Below are positions 1 to 9,077 of a stretch of 64,000 nt of DNA, piece by piece. A program made the translations under genes and the position numbers. The DNA is from Prolixibacteraceae bacterium (GTDB taxonomy: Bacteria > Bacteroidota > Bacteroidia > Bacteroidales > Prolixibacteraceae): assembly GCA_028282705.1 (NCBI GenBank), contig JANQHI010000031.1:140622-204621 (forward strand), read 5' to 3'. The notes beneath the pieces are model-generated. The model was not told the DNA's origin. It searched no databases and saw only the letters and a list, made by a program, of their open reading frames with translations. How positions within the stretch are numbered: position 1 is the stretch's first letter; each line of letters opens with the position of its first letter.

Positions 1-227
1 TCTTCCAGGTTTGAAGGAAGTGAAAAATTTACCTGCCCTTCTCCTTCTGTTTCCTTTTTCAGGAAATCCTGGTCAGTAAGGTTAAAAGTTGCTTTTACCT
101 CTTCAAACAATCTTTTATTTGGGTGTTTAAACCCATTAGGGTCACCAAATTTAAAAATTGACCTATATGATCCTTTTTCAGGAGGTTTTTCAATCCAGTC
201 AGGTTGAAATGTATTTTCTTTTCCCAT
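1..227 (-). CDS. FAD-linked oxidase, N-terminal part only (cut by window edge)
   Basis: This gene starts with the ATG at 227 and runs off the left end, so only about 75 residues are visible. They read MGKENTFQPDWIEKPP, then GSYRSIFKFGDPNGFKHP. This resembles the start of large FAD_binding_4 oxidases related to alkyldihydroxyacetone-phosphate synthase. That identification rests on recall of the N-terminal motif, since the FAD domain lies outside the window. The gene begins 11 bp after the stop of the GlpD-type gene on the same strand, so the two are probably co-transcribed. In Bacteroidota such pairs are common, which suggests a shared role in glycerol phosphate or ether-lipid-type redox chemistry. 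The exact substrate cannot be told. Confidence 0.6.
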   Translation of the reverse strand, partial: MGKENTFQPDWIEKPPEKGSYRSIFKFGDPNGFKHPNKRLFEEVKATFNLTDQDFLKKETEGEGQVNFSLPSNLE

Positions 228-238
228 ATCTTTTTTTA

Positions 239-1885
239 CTATCTCCCAGGTATTTTAAACTTTTTTTCTACTTCTTCTAACTCTTTTTGTTTCCTGGCAT
301 CATCCCAATTTAGCTCTTTTGCAGCAACATTAGCTACCATGTTTAAAATTTCTTTACCAGGATGGACTAGAGTACCCAACCCTGTCCTCCTGAATAAAAT
401 ATCTGGCAACTTGGTTGCTATTTCACTCCTAATGGCATAAACTACCTGCCCTAATATTTCACCATCAGCATTCAATTTTAACCTGTACTTTTCATTTTCT
501 CTGGCAACCTCCATTAGGGTATCCAGTTCAGCTCCATACATTTGCGTTAAGTATGTTATTTGTTGTTCATCAAACCCTTTGTATTCTTTTATTTTCTGAG
601 CAGTGAATGCTTCCATGTTTTCAATCTCACAACCTGCCAGGTGCTGTTTTGCTGAAATAGAAGGAGGCATGCCTACCCCTAACTTCTTTCCAACTAATTT
701 TACAACCTTTTGGGCAAGGCTCCTGCTGGTGGTATATTTACCTCCTTCAATGGTATAAAAGCCTTCCAGCCCATCTTGCCCGTGGTCAACTATTTCATAT
801 TTGCGTGAAGCTTTATAAACATCCCCTGTATTGCTCTCCACCAATGGGCGCAAACCTCCATATACAAACCTAATATCTGGGCGCATAAGAGTACTGCCAT
901 TGCCAAAAACCTGGTTAACCTCATCAATAAAAGAATCAAGTGATTGTTGTGTGATTTTATAATCATCAGGAGCCCCAAAATACTCCTGATCAGTTGTACC
1001 AATAAATGATTTATTGCGCCATGGAACCACAAAAAAGTGCCTCCCTGATTTTGTAGCTGAGGTAAAAACATATTCTGAAACCAGCTTGTCTGTAACCATA
1101 TGGATCCCTTCTGACCTTTTCAAGTGGTACTTTGCTTCCCTACCAAATGCTTTTGCTACCATTATGTCTGCCCATGGCCCAGTACAATTCACTATTGCCT
1201 TCCCATGTAAAGTATATTCCCTAGATGCTTCAAAGTCATAAACCTGCACTCCTACCACTTTCTTTTTTCCATCCTTTTCTGAATAGTGAAAATCCCTTAC
1301 TTCTGTATAATTGGCAACCTTTGCCCCATATTTTATGGCTGATTTTATAAATGCCAGGGTCAGCCTTTCAGGGGAGATACTGAAACCATCATAATATTTC
1401 AACCCTCCAACCAACCCTTCTGTATTCACATATTTTTCTTTGGCAGAAATTTCTTTTACAGAAACCTTTTTATGGCCTGGCACTTTTTTGCTTTTATCCC
1501 AAATCTTGTTCCTATCAAATGAAAGCAAGTCATATAGTGTCAACCCAATTCTTACCATCCATCCAGGAGTTTTATCACCCTTATAAACTGCATAAACAAA
1601 GGGTTTGGGAGAGACAAAATTGGGAGCTATATTCATCAGAACTTTCCTTTCCCTTAATGATTCATATACCAGGCTCAACTCAAACTTTGACAGATACCTC
1701 AACCCTCCATGTATCATCTTAGAAGTAGCTGATGAAGTTGCCCCTCCAAAATCTGATTTCTCCAATAAAGCTACTGATAACCCCCTACTTGCTGCTTCAT
1801 AAGCAATTGTTGCACCAGTAATACCCCCTCCAATAACAATCAAATCAAAATTTTTGATACCTGTATCAGCAGTTAGTTCTTCCAT
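239..1885 (-). CDS. glpD: FAD-dependent glycerol-3-phosphate dehydrogenase (GlpD/GlpA type)
   Basis: The 548-residue product is predicted to oxidise sn-glycerol 3-phosphate to dihydroxyacetone phosphate and pass electrons to the quinone pool at the inner membrane. Near the N terminus (residues 14-30) is the FAD-binding Rossmann motif DLIVIGGGITGATIAYEAA, followed by the family signature TSSATSKMIHGGLRYL, typical of GlpD. The second half carries the DAO-type FAD domain (FVVPWRNKSFIGTTDQEY) and ends in the C-terminal GlpD helical domain. The length is close to the family norm (about 500-560). It is the first gene of a minus-strand pair with the FAD-linked oxidase cut by the window edge, 11 bp downstream. 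No glpF or glpK is nearby. Confidence in the family is high; a role in glycerol catabolism as opposed to lipid recycling is inferred. Confidence 0.88.
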   Translation of the reverse strand: MEELTADTGIKNFDLIVIGGGITGATIAYEAASRGLSVALLEKSDFGGATSSATSKMIHGGLRYLSKFELSLVYESLRERKVLMNIAPNFVSPKPFVYAVYKGDKTPGWMVRIGLTLYDLLSFDRNKIWDKSKKVPGHKKVSVKEISAKEKYVNTEGLVGGLKYYDGFSISPERLTLAFIKSAIKYGAKVANYTEVRDFHYSEKDGKKKVVGVQVYDFEASREYTLHGKAIVNCTGPWADIMVAKAFGREAKYHLKRSEGIHMVTDKLVSEYVFTSATKSGRHFFVVPWRNKSFIGTTDQEYFGAPDDYKITQQSLDSFIDEVNQVFGNGSTLMRPDIRFVYGGLRPLVESNTGDVYKASRKYEIVDHGQDGLEGFYTIEGGKYTTSRSLAQKVVKLVGKKLGVGMPPSISAKQHLAGCEIENMEAFTAQKIKEYKGFDEQQITYLTQMYGAELDTLMEVARENEKYRLKLNADGEILGQVVYAIRSEIATKLPDILFRRTGLGTLVHPGKEILNMVANVAAKELNWDDARKQKELEEVEKKFKIPGR

Positions 1886-2089
1886 TTGGCTGGTTTCCTA
1901 TCCCTAGAATTGATGCTTAAAGGTATTGAAAATCCACCTTAGTTGCAGAAGAAAACCCATTAACTTCATTAAAAGTATTCAACTGGTTTATGTTAAAAGA
2001 ATGTTTGGTTTCTATATTTTTATTGAAACCATAAATTATTGATAAATGACCTTTACAAACAACACAAGTTCCACATATAAAGCATATTT

Positions 2090-2097
2090 TATTTTTG
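2090..2097 (+). promoter_or_regulatory. Candidate -7 element upstream of the leu leader
   Basis: TATTTTTG fits the Bacteroidota -7 consensus TAnnTTTG exactly. It is one of two candidates for starting the leu leader transcript. No clear TTG lies 17-23 bp upstream, so support is partial. The rest of the 1886-2241 gap holds no gene; the only other structure seen is a 6-bp GGTTTC/GAAACC inverted repeat at 2007-2030. Confidence 0.3.
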
Positions 2098-2209
2098 CAC
2101 CAAGCTATTTAGACCCTTTAAAAACTATCAATTTTAAATTAAATTTAACTTCTGGATAAAAAAACGACAATAAACCCATCCATTTATTTTCATTTTAAAA
2201 AATTATTTT

Positions 2210-2217
2210 CATATTTG
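2210..2217 (+). promoter_or_regulatory. Candidate -7 element nearest the leu leader peptide
   Basis: CATATTTG differs from the Bacteroidota -7 consensus TAnnTTTG by one base. A start about 6-8 bases downstream would put the leader peptide ATG (2242) some 20 bases into the transcript, which is a sensible leader length. No TTG -33 element is visible at the right distance. This is the second of two candidates; start-site mapping would be needed to choose. Confidence 0.35.
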
Positions 2218-2241
2218 CAGCACATTGAACGAAAACAAATA

Positions 2242-2313
2242 ATGACAATAAGTAATAACATATGTATTCTCAGCCTTATTCTAGGTATTCTTATCCTTGG
2301 GGTAAAGAACTGA
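2242..2313 (+). CDS. leuL: Leu operon leader peptide (attenuator peptide)
   Basis: A 23-codon open frame begins at ATG 2242 and ends at TGA 2311-2313. Twelve of the 23 residues are branched-chain: six Ile, five Leu and one Val, mostly packed in a run NICILSLILGILILGV. All five Leu codons are of the CTN type (CTC, CTT, CTA), and two Ile codons are ATA. This is the hallmark of a leader peptide whose translation speed reports charged tRNA-Ile and tRNA-Leu levels. It lies 109 bases upstream of leuA, and its stop codon sits inside the second pairing segment of the attenuator. It is too short for routine gene callers. The peptide itself has no expected function beyond stalling the ribosome. Confidence 0.85.
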   Translation: MTISNNICILSLILGILILGVKN

Positions 2314-2386
2314 GAATGGTATGTTATAACATGATATAAGAAATTAAATTAAAAAGCCATTCTCAGTAAAAGAGGATGGTTTTTTT
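2266..2386 (+). promoter_or_regulatory. Ribosome-mediated transcription attenuator of the leu operon
   Basis: Four pairing segments can be read. Segment 1 is ATTCTCAG (2266-2273, inside the leader peptide). Segment 2 is ACTGAGAATGG (2309-2319, overlapping the peptide stop). Segment 3 is CCATTCTCAGT (2357-2367). Segment 4 is GAGGATGG (2372-2379), followed by seven T. Segments 1 and 2 pair over 8 bp, 2 and 3 over 11 bp without mismatch (antiterminator), and 3 and 4 over 8 bp with one G-U pair (terminator). By analogy with trp and leu attenuators, a ribosome stalled on Ile or Leu codons frees segment 2 to pair with 3 and lets transcription continue. A ribosome reaching the stop covers segment 2, so the terminator forms. 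The pairing is seen; the mechanism is inferred. Confidence 0.85.
2357..2386 (+). terminator. Conditional terminator hairpin of the leu attenuator
   Basis: CCATTCTC pairs with GAGGATGG around the 7-base loop AGTAAAA, with one G-U pair, and is followed directly by seven T (2380-2386). It is the 3:4 structure of the attenuator and lies 36 bases before the leuA ATG. Confidence 0.85.
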
Positions 2387-2422
2387 ATGTTATAAGAAAT
2401 TGTTTAAACTAAATTATACAAC

Positions 2423-3928
2423 ATGAGTGACAGGCTTTACATTTTTGACACAACATTGAGGGATGGAGAACAGGTTCCTGGTTGTCAGTTAAACACAGTT
2501 GAAAAGATTGAAGTTGCCAAAGCACTTGAAGGGTTGGGAGTTGATGTAATTGAAGCTGGATTCCCCATTTCAAGCCCAGGTGATTTTGAATCAATAGTTG
2601 AAATCTCAAAAGCGGTAACATGGCCAACAATATGCTCTCTAACCCGCGCAGTACAGAAAGATATAGATGTAGCAGCTGAATCACTAAAGTATGCCAAGAA
2701 AGGGCGTATCCACACGGGGATTGGCACGTCTTATTATCATATCCACCATAAACTGAATTCAAATCCTGATGCTATACTGGAAAGGGCTGTTGAGGCAGTT
2801 AAGTATGCAAAAAAATATGTAGAAGATGTGGAATTTTATGCTGAAGATGCTGGCAGGACTGAAAATGAATACCTTGCACGTGTAATTGAAGCTGTTATCA
2901 AAGTTGGAGCCACTGTGGTTAACATTCCTGACACAACAGGGTATTGCTTACCACATGAGTTTGGCGAAAAAATCAAATACCTGGTTGATAATGTAGAAGG
3001 AATCCATAAAGCAACCATTTCAACCCACTGCCACAATGACCTGGGTATGGCAACTGCCAATACCATTGCAGGGGTTATGAATGGTGCACGCCAGGCAGAA
3101 GTCACCATAAATGGTATTGGAGAAAGGGCAGGAAATACCTCCCTGGAAGAGATAGTAATGACGTTGAAAAGCAGATATAAAGTTTTAAATATTGATACAA
3201 ACATCAACACAACAAAAATATATGGTGCAAGCCGCCTGGTTTCTAATTTGATGAACATGCCTGTACAGCCTAACAAAGCTGTTGTTGGAAGGAATGCTTT
3301 TGCACATTCTTCAGGCATCCACCAAGATGGGGTATTGAAAAACAGGGAAAATTATGAGATCATGGACCCAACTGATGTAGGCATCAATGAATCATCTATT
3401 TTGCTTACTGCGCGCAGTGGAAGGGCAGCTTTAAAACACAGGCTGGAATTGTTGGGTTTCAAACTTGAAAAAGAAAAACTGGATGAAGTGTATGAAGAAT
3501 TCTTAAAGCTTGCTGATAAGAAAAAAGATATCAAAGATGATGATATTGCACTGCTGGTGGGTGATGCAACCAGGAAAGAAAGGCGCATAAAACTTGACTT
3601 CCTTCAGGTAGTTACTGGAAAAGACCTGATGCCTATGGCAACTGTTCGCCTTGACATAGCAGGTGAAAAATTTGATGCAACATCAGCAGGCAATGGCCCT
3701 GTTGACTCGGCCATCAAAGCTGTAAAACAAATTATCCACAGGCAGGTTATTATAGATGAATTCCTGGTACAGGCAATCACAAGGGGAAGTGATGATGTAG
3801 GGAAAGTACACATGCAGGTTGAATATGAAAATACCATTTTCCATGGCTTTGGAGCCAATACTGATATCATTACTGCATCAGTGGAAGCCTTCCTGGATGC
3901 CATAAATAAGTTACCAGTAGCAAAATAA
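2423..3928 (+). CDS. leuA: 2-isopropylmalate synthase
   Basis: The enzyme condenses acetyl-CoA with 2-oxoisovalerate to give 2-isopropylmalate, the first committed step to leucine. The 501-residue protein opens with the catalytic motif [13 protein letters not shown]. It has the metal-binding HxH ([11 protein letters not shown], about residue 200) and the [13 protein letters not shown] motif. From about residue 380 it has a C-terminal LeuA allosteric/dimerisation domain ([13 protein letters not shown]), where leucine feedback normally acts. The length is near the bacterial norm of about 510-520. It is the first structural gene after the attenuator, and leuC follows after 3 bp. A paralogue lies four genes downstream. 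A small divergence from LeuA towards other acyl-CoA specificities cannot be excluded, but the leuC, leuD and leuB neighbours make the call firm. Confidence 0.95.
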   Translation: MSDRLYIFDTTLRDGEQVPGCQLNTVEKIEVAKALEGLGVDVIEAGFPISSPGDFESIVEISKAVTWPTICSLTRAVQKDIDVAAESLKYAKKGRIHTGIGTSYYHIHHKLNSNPDAILERAVEAVKYAKKYVEDVEFYAEDAGRTENEYLARVIEAVIKVGATVVNIPDTTGYCLPHEFGEKIKYLVDNVEGIHKATISTHCHNDLGMATANTIAGVMNGARQAEVTINGIGERAGNTSLEEIVMTLKSRYKVLNIDTNINTTKIYGASRLVSNLMNMPVQPNKAVVGRNAFAHSSGIHQDGVLKNRENYEIMDPTDVGINESSILLTARSGRAALKHRLELLGFKLEKEKLDEVYEEFLKLADKKKDIKDDDIALLVGDATRKERRIKLDFLQVVTGKDLMPMATVRLDIAGEKFDATSAGNGPVDSAIKAVKQIIHRQVIIDEFLVQAITRGSDDVGKVHMQVEYENTIFHGFGANTDIITASVEAFLDAINKLPVAK

Positions 3929-3931
3929 TTT

Positions 3932-5332
3932 ATGAAAGCAAAAACATTATTTGATAAAATTTGGGATGCACATATAGTAAAACAAGTGGAAGGTGGCCCC
4001 AATGTATTGTATATTGACAGGCATTTTATCCATGAAGTAACCAGCCCAGTGGCATTCCTTGGGTTGAAAAACAGGGGGTTGAAAGTTTTCAGGCCAGAGC
4101 AAACAACTGCCACCCCTGACCATAATGTGCCTACCATTGACCAACACCTAACCATTAAGGAAGAGTTGTCGCGCCACCAGGTTGAAACTTTAAAACAAAA
4201 TTGTAAAAAACATGGTATTGTTTACCATGGGTTAGGAACTGACGGGCATGGGGTTGTACACATTATTGGCCCTGAAATGGGGCTTACCCAACCAGGGATG
4301 ACCATTGTTTGTGGTGACAGCCATACCTCTACACATGGGGCTTTTGGAGCCATTGCATTTGGTATTGGCACCAGTGAGGTTGAGATGGTGCTGGCAAGCC
4401 AGTGCATTATGCAACCCAAGCCCAAGAAAATGAGGATCACTGTGAATGGCAAGTTGGGCAATGGGGTCACTGCAAAAGACATAGCCCTTTATATTATTTC
4501 ACAAATTACTACCAGTGGTGGGACAGGCCATTTTATTGAGTATGCAGGAAGTGCTATCACAAGCCTTTCAATGGAAGGAAGGATGACCCTTTGTAATATG
4601 AGTATTGAAAGTGGTGCACGTGGTGGGATGATTGCCCCTGATGAAACCACTTTTGAATATGTAAAAGGGCGCGAATTTGCACCTAAAGGAGAGGATTGGG
4701 ACAAGGCATTGGCTAAGTGGAAAGAGCTAAAATCAGATGAAGGAGCAGTATTTGACACTGAATTCACATTTGATGCTGCTGATATTGAGCCTATGATAAC
4801 ATTTGGTACCAACCCAGGGATGGGTGTTGGAGTTTCTAAACATATTCCTACTTCAGAAAAACTAGAAGGAACTGATAAAATTACCTATCAAAAATCACTT
4901 CAATACATGGGGTATGGTGAAGGAGACCAAATGGCTGGCAAACCTGTTGACTATGTTTTTGTAGGAAGTTGCACCAATGGCAGGATTGAAGATTTCAGGG
5001 CATTTGCCCAATTTGTAAAAGGTAAAAAGAAAGCTGAAGGGGTAACTACATGGCTGGTACCTGGTTCAAAATTGGTTGAAAAGCAGATCATTGAAGAAGG
5101 GCTGGTTGAGGTATTTGAAGAAGCAGGGTTCACATTGCGCCAACCAGGTTGTTCTGCATGCCTGGCTATGAATGATGATAAAATCCCAACTGGGAAGTAT
5201 TCAGTTTCTACTTCAAACAGGAACTTTGAAGGAAGGCAAGGCCCAGGAGCACGCACATTATTGGCAAGCCCATTAACTGCTGCTGCTGCTGCTGTAACTG
5301 GTGTAGTTACTGACCCAAGGGAACTGATGTAA
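3932..5332 (+). CDS. leuC: 3-isopropylmalate dehydratase large subunit
   Basis: With LeuD it forms the iron-sulfur isomerase that converts 2-isopropylmalate to 3-isopropylmalate. The 466-residue length equals the usual LeuC length. It begins [16 protein letters not shown] and carries the aconitase-family segments [15 protein letters not shown] and [13 protein letters not shown], followed by GCSACLAMN. Together these supply the three Cys ligands of the [4Fe-4S] cluster. It starts 3 bp after leuA, consistent with translational coupling. Its partner leuD does not follow directly: a four-helix-bundle gene and about 380 bp separate the two subunit genes, which are adjacent in most leu operons. Confidence 0.96.
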   Translation: MKAKTLFDKIWDAHIVKQVEGGPNVLYIDRHFIHEVTSPVAFLGLKNRGLKVFRPEQTTATPDHNVPTIDQHLTIKEELSRHQVETLKQNCKKHGIVYHGLGTDGHGVVHIIGPEMGLTQPGMTIVCGDSHTSTHGAFGAIAFGIGTSEVEMVLASQCIMQPKPKKMRITVNGKLGNGVTAKDIALYIISQITTSGGTGHFIEYAGSAITSLSMEGRMTLCNMSIESGARGGMIAPDETTFEYVKGREFAPKGEDWDKALAKWKELKSDEGAVFDTEFTFDAADIEPMITFGTNPGMGVGVSKHIPTSEKLEGTDKITYQKSLQYMGYGEGDQMAGKPVDYVFVGSCTNGRIEDFRAFAQFVKGKKKAEGVTTWLVPGSKLVEKQIIEEGLVEVFEEAGFTLRQPGCSACLAMNDDKIPTGKYSVSTSNRNFEGRQGPGARTLLASPLTAAAAAVTGVVTDPRELM

Positions 5333-5359
5333 TTTTCTATTGCTCAATGATTATTGATT

Positions 5360-5686
5360 ATGGACAAATATGAATTAAAAAGAAGAACAAAGATTTTTGC
5401 ACATAACTGTGTGAAATTTGCCTCTTCTTTTCCCAAAACTAAATTAGGGTCTCATATTGAGGGTCAATTAATCAGAAGTTCAACTTCCGTAGCTGTAAAT
5501 TGCAGAGCAGTTATTTTAGCTCATTCCACAGCATCTTTTGCTGCAAAATTATCAATAGTAATTGAAGAAGTAGATGAATATGATTTTTGGATTGAGTTTG
5601 CTAACTCGTTAATGAAAGAGGCAAAAGAACTAACTGCAATTTTTATTGCTTCCAGAAAAACAATTCAATCAAAAAATAATCACTAA
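5360..5686 (+). CDS. Four-helix-bundle protein (rRNA intervening-sequence / S23 type)
   Basis: A 108-residue protein starts at ATG 5360; an in-frame TTG six bases earlier is less likely. It reads as an amphipathic helical protein: YELKRRTKIFAHNCVKFASS, then a GSHIEGQLIRSSTSVAVNCRA-like segment and EEVDEYDFWIEFANSLMKEA. This is the pattern of the bacterial four-helix-bundle family first found as the open frame inside 23S rRNA intervening sequences, whose members form pentamers of unknown function. In Bacteroidota such genes are scattered singly through genomes and drop into unrelated operons. Here it lies between leuC and leuD, 21-27 bp from each, in the same direction, so it is presumably co-transcribed and under leucine control. 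No role in leucine synthesis is suggested by the sequence. Confidence 0.8.
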   Translation: MDKYELKRRTKIFAHNCVKFASSFPKTKLGSHIEGQLIRSSTSVAVNCRAVILAHSTASFAAKLSIVIEEVDEYDFWIEFANSLMKEAKELTAIFIASRKTIQSKNNH

Positions 5687-5709
5687 TGATTTATAAATAA
5701 ATAATCTAA

Positions 5710-6300
5710 ATGGTATACGAAAAATTTACAACAATAACATCACTGGCAGTGCCACTTCCTATTGAGAATGTGGATACTGACCAAATTATCCCTGCCAGAT
5801 TCCTGAAAGCTGTTGAACGAAAAGGCTTTGGCGACAACCTATTCAGGGATTGGAGGTATGATAACAATGGGCAACTCAAACCAGATTTTCCTTTAAATGA
5901 TAAAAAATATTCAGGAAAGATATTGGTTGGAGGGAAAAACTTTGGTAGTGGGTCAAGCCGCGAACATGCTGCATGGGCCATATATGACTATGGATTCAGG
6001 GTGGTTGTCTCCAGCTTTTTTGCTGATATATTCAAGAATAATTCATTGAACAATGGGCTTTTGCCTGTTGTTGTAAGCCCAGGATTCCTTCAGGACATCT
6101 TCAATGAAATTGATGTTGATCCTGAAGCCCAATTTGAAGTAAACCTTGAAAACCAAACCATACAAATTGTATCATCAGGAAAAGATGAAGGTTTTGAAAT
6201 TAACCCATACAAAAAACATTGCCTGATAAATGGGCTTGATGATATTGACTACCTTGTTGAAATGAAAGAAGAAATTCAAGCATTTGAAAAAACAAAATAA
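5710..6300 (+). CDS. leuD: 3-isopropylmalate dehydratase small subunit
   Basis: The 196-residue product is the small (swivel) subunit of the LeuCD isomerase. Near the N terminus it has [17 protein letters not shown], and at residues 78-90 the motif [16 protein letters not shown], which holds the substrate-binding residues. Length and order match the family (about 195-200). Its TAA stop overlaps the ATG of the next gene by one base (6298-6300), a strong sign of translational coupling to the LeuA-like paralogue. It is separated from leuC by the four-helix-bundle gene, so stoichiometry with LeuC depends on read-through of that insertion. Confidence 0.95.
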   Translation: MVYEKFTTITSLAVPLPIENVDTDQIIPARFLKAVERKGFGDNLFRDWRYDNNGQLKPDFPLNDKKYSGKILVGGKNFGSGSSREHAAWAIYDYGFRVVVSSFFADIFKNNSLNNGLLPVVVSPGFLQDIFNEIDVDPEAQFEVNLENQTIQIVSSGKDEGFEINPYKKHCLINGLDDIDYLVEMKEEIQAFEKTK

Positions 6301-7886
6301 TGACAGGAGAAACTGTTAAGGTACAAGGGAAACAACTCCAGATAATGGATACCACCTTGCGTGATGGTGAACAAACAAGTGGAGTATCCTTTACATCAAC
6401 TGAAAAGCTCAGTGTAGCCAAAATCCTTCTTGAAGATGTTTGCGTTGATAGGATTGAAATTGCTTCAGCCAGGGTTTCAGATGGGGAATTCCAGGGAGCA
6501 AAAAGGATACTGGAATGGGCTGCTAAACACAACCACTTACAAAAGGTTGAGATACTTGGGTTTGTTGATGGGAAAACATCCCTTGAGTGGATACAAAAGG
6601 CAGGGGGTAAAGTACTTAACCTCTTATGCAAAGGCTCACTAAAACATGTAAACCACCAATTGAGGAAGACACCTGAACAACACCTGGAAGACATTAAAAA
6701 AGTCATTCAGCATGCTTCTGAAATGGGTATCAAAGTAAATGTTTACCTTGAAGATTGGTCAAATGGGATGCGCGACTCAAAAGAGTATGTCCATTTTATG
6801 GTTTCAAACCTAAAGGATGAAAAAATAGAAAGGATAATGCTACCTGATACTTTAGGTATCCTGAACCCTGATGAGGCCTATGATTTCTGCAAAGAAATGA
6901 TCCATACCTTCCCTGAAGCTGAATTTGATTTCCATGCACATAATGACTATGACCTAGCTATTGCCAATGTCTTCCATGCCATAAAAGCAGGGATTCGTTG
7001 CGTGCACACTACCATCAATGGGTTGGGCGAAAGGGCTGGTAATGCCCCTCTTTCAAGTGTGATTGCTACCATTAAAGACCATCTGAAAATGAAAACCAAT
7101 GTCAATGAATCCTATTTGAACAGGGCTTCAAAACTGGTTGAAACATTCTCAGGAATCAGGATACCCACTAATAAACCATTGATTGGGGAGTATGTATTCA
7201 CCCAGTGCAGCGGTATCCATGCTGATGGGGATAATAAAAACAACCTTTACTTCAATGAACTGTTACCTGAAAGGTTTGGAAGGATCAGGAAATATGCGCT
7301 TGGGAAAACTTCAGGGAAAGCAAATATTAAAAAGAACCTGGAAGAGCTTGGGATTGAATTGGATGCTGAATCACTAAAAAAAGTAACAGAAAAGATCATT
7401 GAACTTGGTGACCATAAAGAAACTGTCACCCTTGAAGACCTACCCTATATAGTTGCTGATGTTGTTAATAACCAGGCTATTGAACAAAATATCAAATTGA
7501 TAAACTATTCAATGAACCATGCCATGGGTTTAAAACCAGTAGCATCAGTTTCTATTGAAATAAAAGGGAAACAATATGAAGAGGTCAGTGATGGTGATGG
7601 GCAGTATGATGCTTTTGTAAAAGCTTTACGGAAAATCTATAAAAAACTTGGACGAAAATTCCCAAGGCTGGTTGATTATGTAGTAACTATCCCTCCTGGA
7701 GGTAAAACAGATGCACTGGTAGAAACAGTAATTACCTGGGAAAATGACCATGAATTTAAAACACGTGGGTTAGACCCCGACCAAACTACAGCTGCCATCC
7801 AAGCTACAATGAGAATGTTGAATATCCTGGAAGCTGAGTTTAAACCAGGGATTTTTGATATTATTATGAAAAACCTAACACCTTAA
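6300..7886 (+). CDS. Second 2-isopropylmalate synthase-like enzyme (candidate citramalate synthase)
   Basis: This 528-residue protein belongs to the DRE-TIM metallolyase family. It has the catalytic [16 protein letters not shown], the HxH motif DFHAHNDYDLA, the GLGERAGNAPLS motif and a C-terminal LeuA-type regulatory domain (GLKPVASVSIEIKGKQYE). It is clearly different from the LeuA at 2423. Such paralogues are often labelled alpha-isopropylmalate synthase or (R)-citramalate synthase (CimA). The latter makes 2-oxobutyrate for isoleucine from pyruvate and acetyl-CoA and then uses the same LeuCD and LeuB enzymes encoded on either side. That, and the many Ile codons in the leader peptide, favour citramalate synthase. 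Homocitrate-type or duplicate isopropylmalate synthase activity remains possible. It overlaps leuD by one base; leuB follows after 28 bp. Confidence 0.75.
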   Translation: MTGETVKVQGKQLQIMDTTLRDGEQTSGVSFTSTEKLSVAKILLEDVCVDRIEIASARVSDGEFQGAKRILEWAAKHNHLQKVEILGFVDGKTSLEWIQKAGGKVLNLLCKGSLKHVNHQLRKTPEQHLEDIKKVIQHASEMGIKVNVYLEDWSNGMRDSKEYVHFMVSNLKDEKIERIMLPDTLGILNPDEAYDFCKEMIHTFPEAEFDFHAHNDYDLAIANVFHAIKAGIRCVHTTINGLGERAGNAPLSSVIATIKDHLKMKTNVNESYLNRASKLVETFSGIRIPTNKPLIGEYVFTQCSGIHADGDNKNNLYFNELLPERFGRIRKYALGKTSGKANIKKNLEELGIELDAESLKKVTEKIIELGDHKETVTLEDLPYIVADVVNNQAIEQNIKLINYSMNHAMGLKPVASVSIEIKGKQYEEVSDGDGQYDAFVKALRKIYKKLGRKFPRLVDYVVTIPPGGKTDALVETVITWENDHEFKTRGLDPDQTTAAIQATMRMLNILEAEFKPGIFDIIMKNLTP

Positions 7887-7914
7887 CAAATCAGAATAAT
7901 TATATTTTAAAAGA

Positions 7915-8976
7915 ATGAAACTAAATATTGCAATTTTACCAGGAGATGGTATTGGACCTGAGATAGTTGAGCAGGCCATGAAATCAGTTGTGGCTGTTGC
8001 CAATAAATTTGGGCATGAATTATCATATGAACACGGGTTAACAGGTGCAACTGCCATTGACCAGGTTGGAGACCCCTATCCTGAAGAAACCCACAATTTA
8101 TGCATGAAATCAGATGCAGTGCTGTTTGGTGCCATTGGAGACCCTAAATTTGACAACAACCCAAAAGCCAAAGTGCGCCCAGAGCAAGGGTTGCTGGCCA
8201 TGCGCAAAAAACTTGGGCTGTATGCCAACATCAGGCCAGTTGAAACTTTTGAATCACTTATCCATAAATCACCTCTAAGAAGAGAGCTGGTTGAAGGGGC
8301 TGATTTTGTATGTATACGCGAATTAACAGGGGGCATCTACTTTGGAGAAAAAGGGAGGAAAGACAATGGCAACACAGCCTATGATACCAATACCTATACC
8401 AGGGAAGAAATTGAAAGGATACTGAAACTGGGATATGAGTTTGCCTCAAAAAGGAATAAAAAACTGACAGTGGTTGATAAAGCCAATGTGTTGGAAAGCT
8501 CCAGGCTTTGGAGGGAAGTTGCCCAGGAAATGGAGCCCAACTACCCTGATATTGAAACTGAATATATGTTTGTGGACAATGCTGCCATGCAGATCATCCA
8601 GTGGCCCAAAAACTTTGATGTAATGGTTACTGAAAATATGTTTGGGGATATCCTGACTGATGAAGCCAGTGTGATTACAGGCTCATTAGGGCTATTGCCA
8701 TCTGCTTCCATAGGCATCCACACATCTGTTTTTGAGCCTATTCATGGCTCTTACCCACAAGCAGCAGGAAAAGATATAGCCAACCCCATTGCCACTATCC
8801 TTTCAGCTGCCATGATGTTTGAATATGCCTTTAACTTTAAAGAAGAAGGAAAAGCAATCAGGGATGCTGTTGCAGATTCAATGGCTGAAGGAATTGTTAC
8901 TGAAGATATTGCTGAAGGGAAAGCCTACAAAACTTCTGAAGTAGGTGACTGGATTGCTGAATATATTGCTAAATAG
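7915..8976 (+). CDS. leuB: 3-isopropylmalate dehydrogenase
   Basis: The 353-residue enzyme oxidises and decarboxylates 3-isopropylmalate to 2-oxoisocaproate using NAD and Mg2+ or Mn2+. It starts [18 protein letters not shown], has the substrate-binding arginines in [16 protein letters not shown] and [13 protein letters not shown], the Lys in [15 protein letters not shown], and the metal-binding Asp in [31 protein letters not shown] is the adenosine-binding loop. Length is standard. It is the last gene of the leu operon, ahead of a degenerate repeat tract and a strong terminator. If the preceding gene is a citramalate synthase, LeuB would also act on 3-methylmalate in isoleucine synthesis. Confidence 0.96.
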   Translation: MKLNIAILPGDGIGPEIVEQAMKSVVAVANKFGHELSYEHGLTGATAIDQVGDPYPEETHNLCMKSDAVLFGAIGDPKFDNNPKAKVRPEQGLLAMRKKLGLYANIRPVETFESLIHKSPLRRELVEGADFVCIRELTGGIYFGEKGRKDNGNTAYDTNTYTREEIERILKLGYEFASKRNKKLTVVDKANVLESSRLWREVAQEMEPNYPDIETEYMFVDNAAMQIIQWPKNFDVMVTENMFGDILTDEASVITGSLGLLPSASIGIHTSVFEPIHGSYPQAAGKDIANPIATILSAAMMFEYAFNFKEEGKAIRDAVADSMAEGIVTEDIAEGKAYKTSEVGDWIAEYIAK

Positions 8977-8981
8977 ATTTG

Positions 8982-9047
8982 AGCCTAGAGCCACAAGCTG
9001 AAAGCCACGAGCTAAGAGTCATAAGCTATAAGCTGAAAGCTATGAGC
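8982..9047 (+). repeat. Degenerate short tandem repeat after leuB
   Basis: Within 66 bases the words AGCCACAAGCTGAA, AGCCACGAGCTAAG, AGTCATAAGCTAT, AAGCTGAA and AGCTATGAGC follow each other, built on the core AGCyrydAGCT. The tract begins just after the leuB stop and ends 30 bases before the terminator. Degenerate AAGCTNNNAGC arrays of this kind are seen in intergenic regions of Bacteroidota; no function is known to me. Confidence 0.65.
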
Positions 9048-9077
9048 AAAAAAGGATGCTTTCAAAAAATTATAACA

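Noticed and set aside
1886..2089. A second regulatory RNA upstream of the leu leader
   Set aside because: Only a 6-bp inverted repeat (GGTTTC/GAAACC at 2007-2030) without a T run was found, which is within chance for AT-rich DNA.
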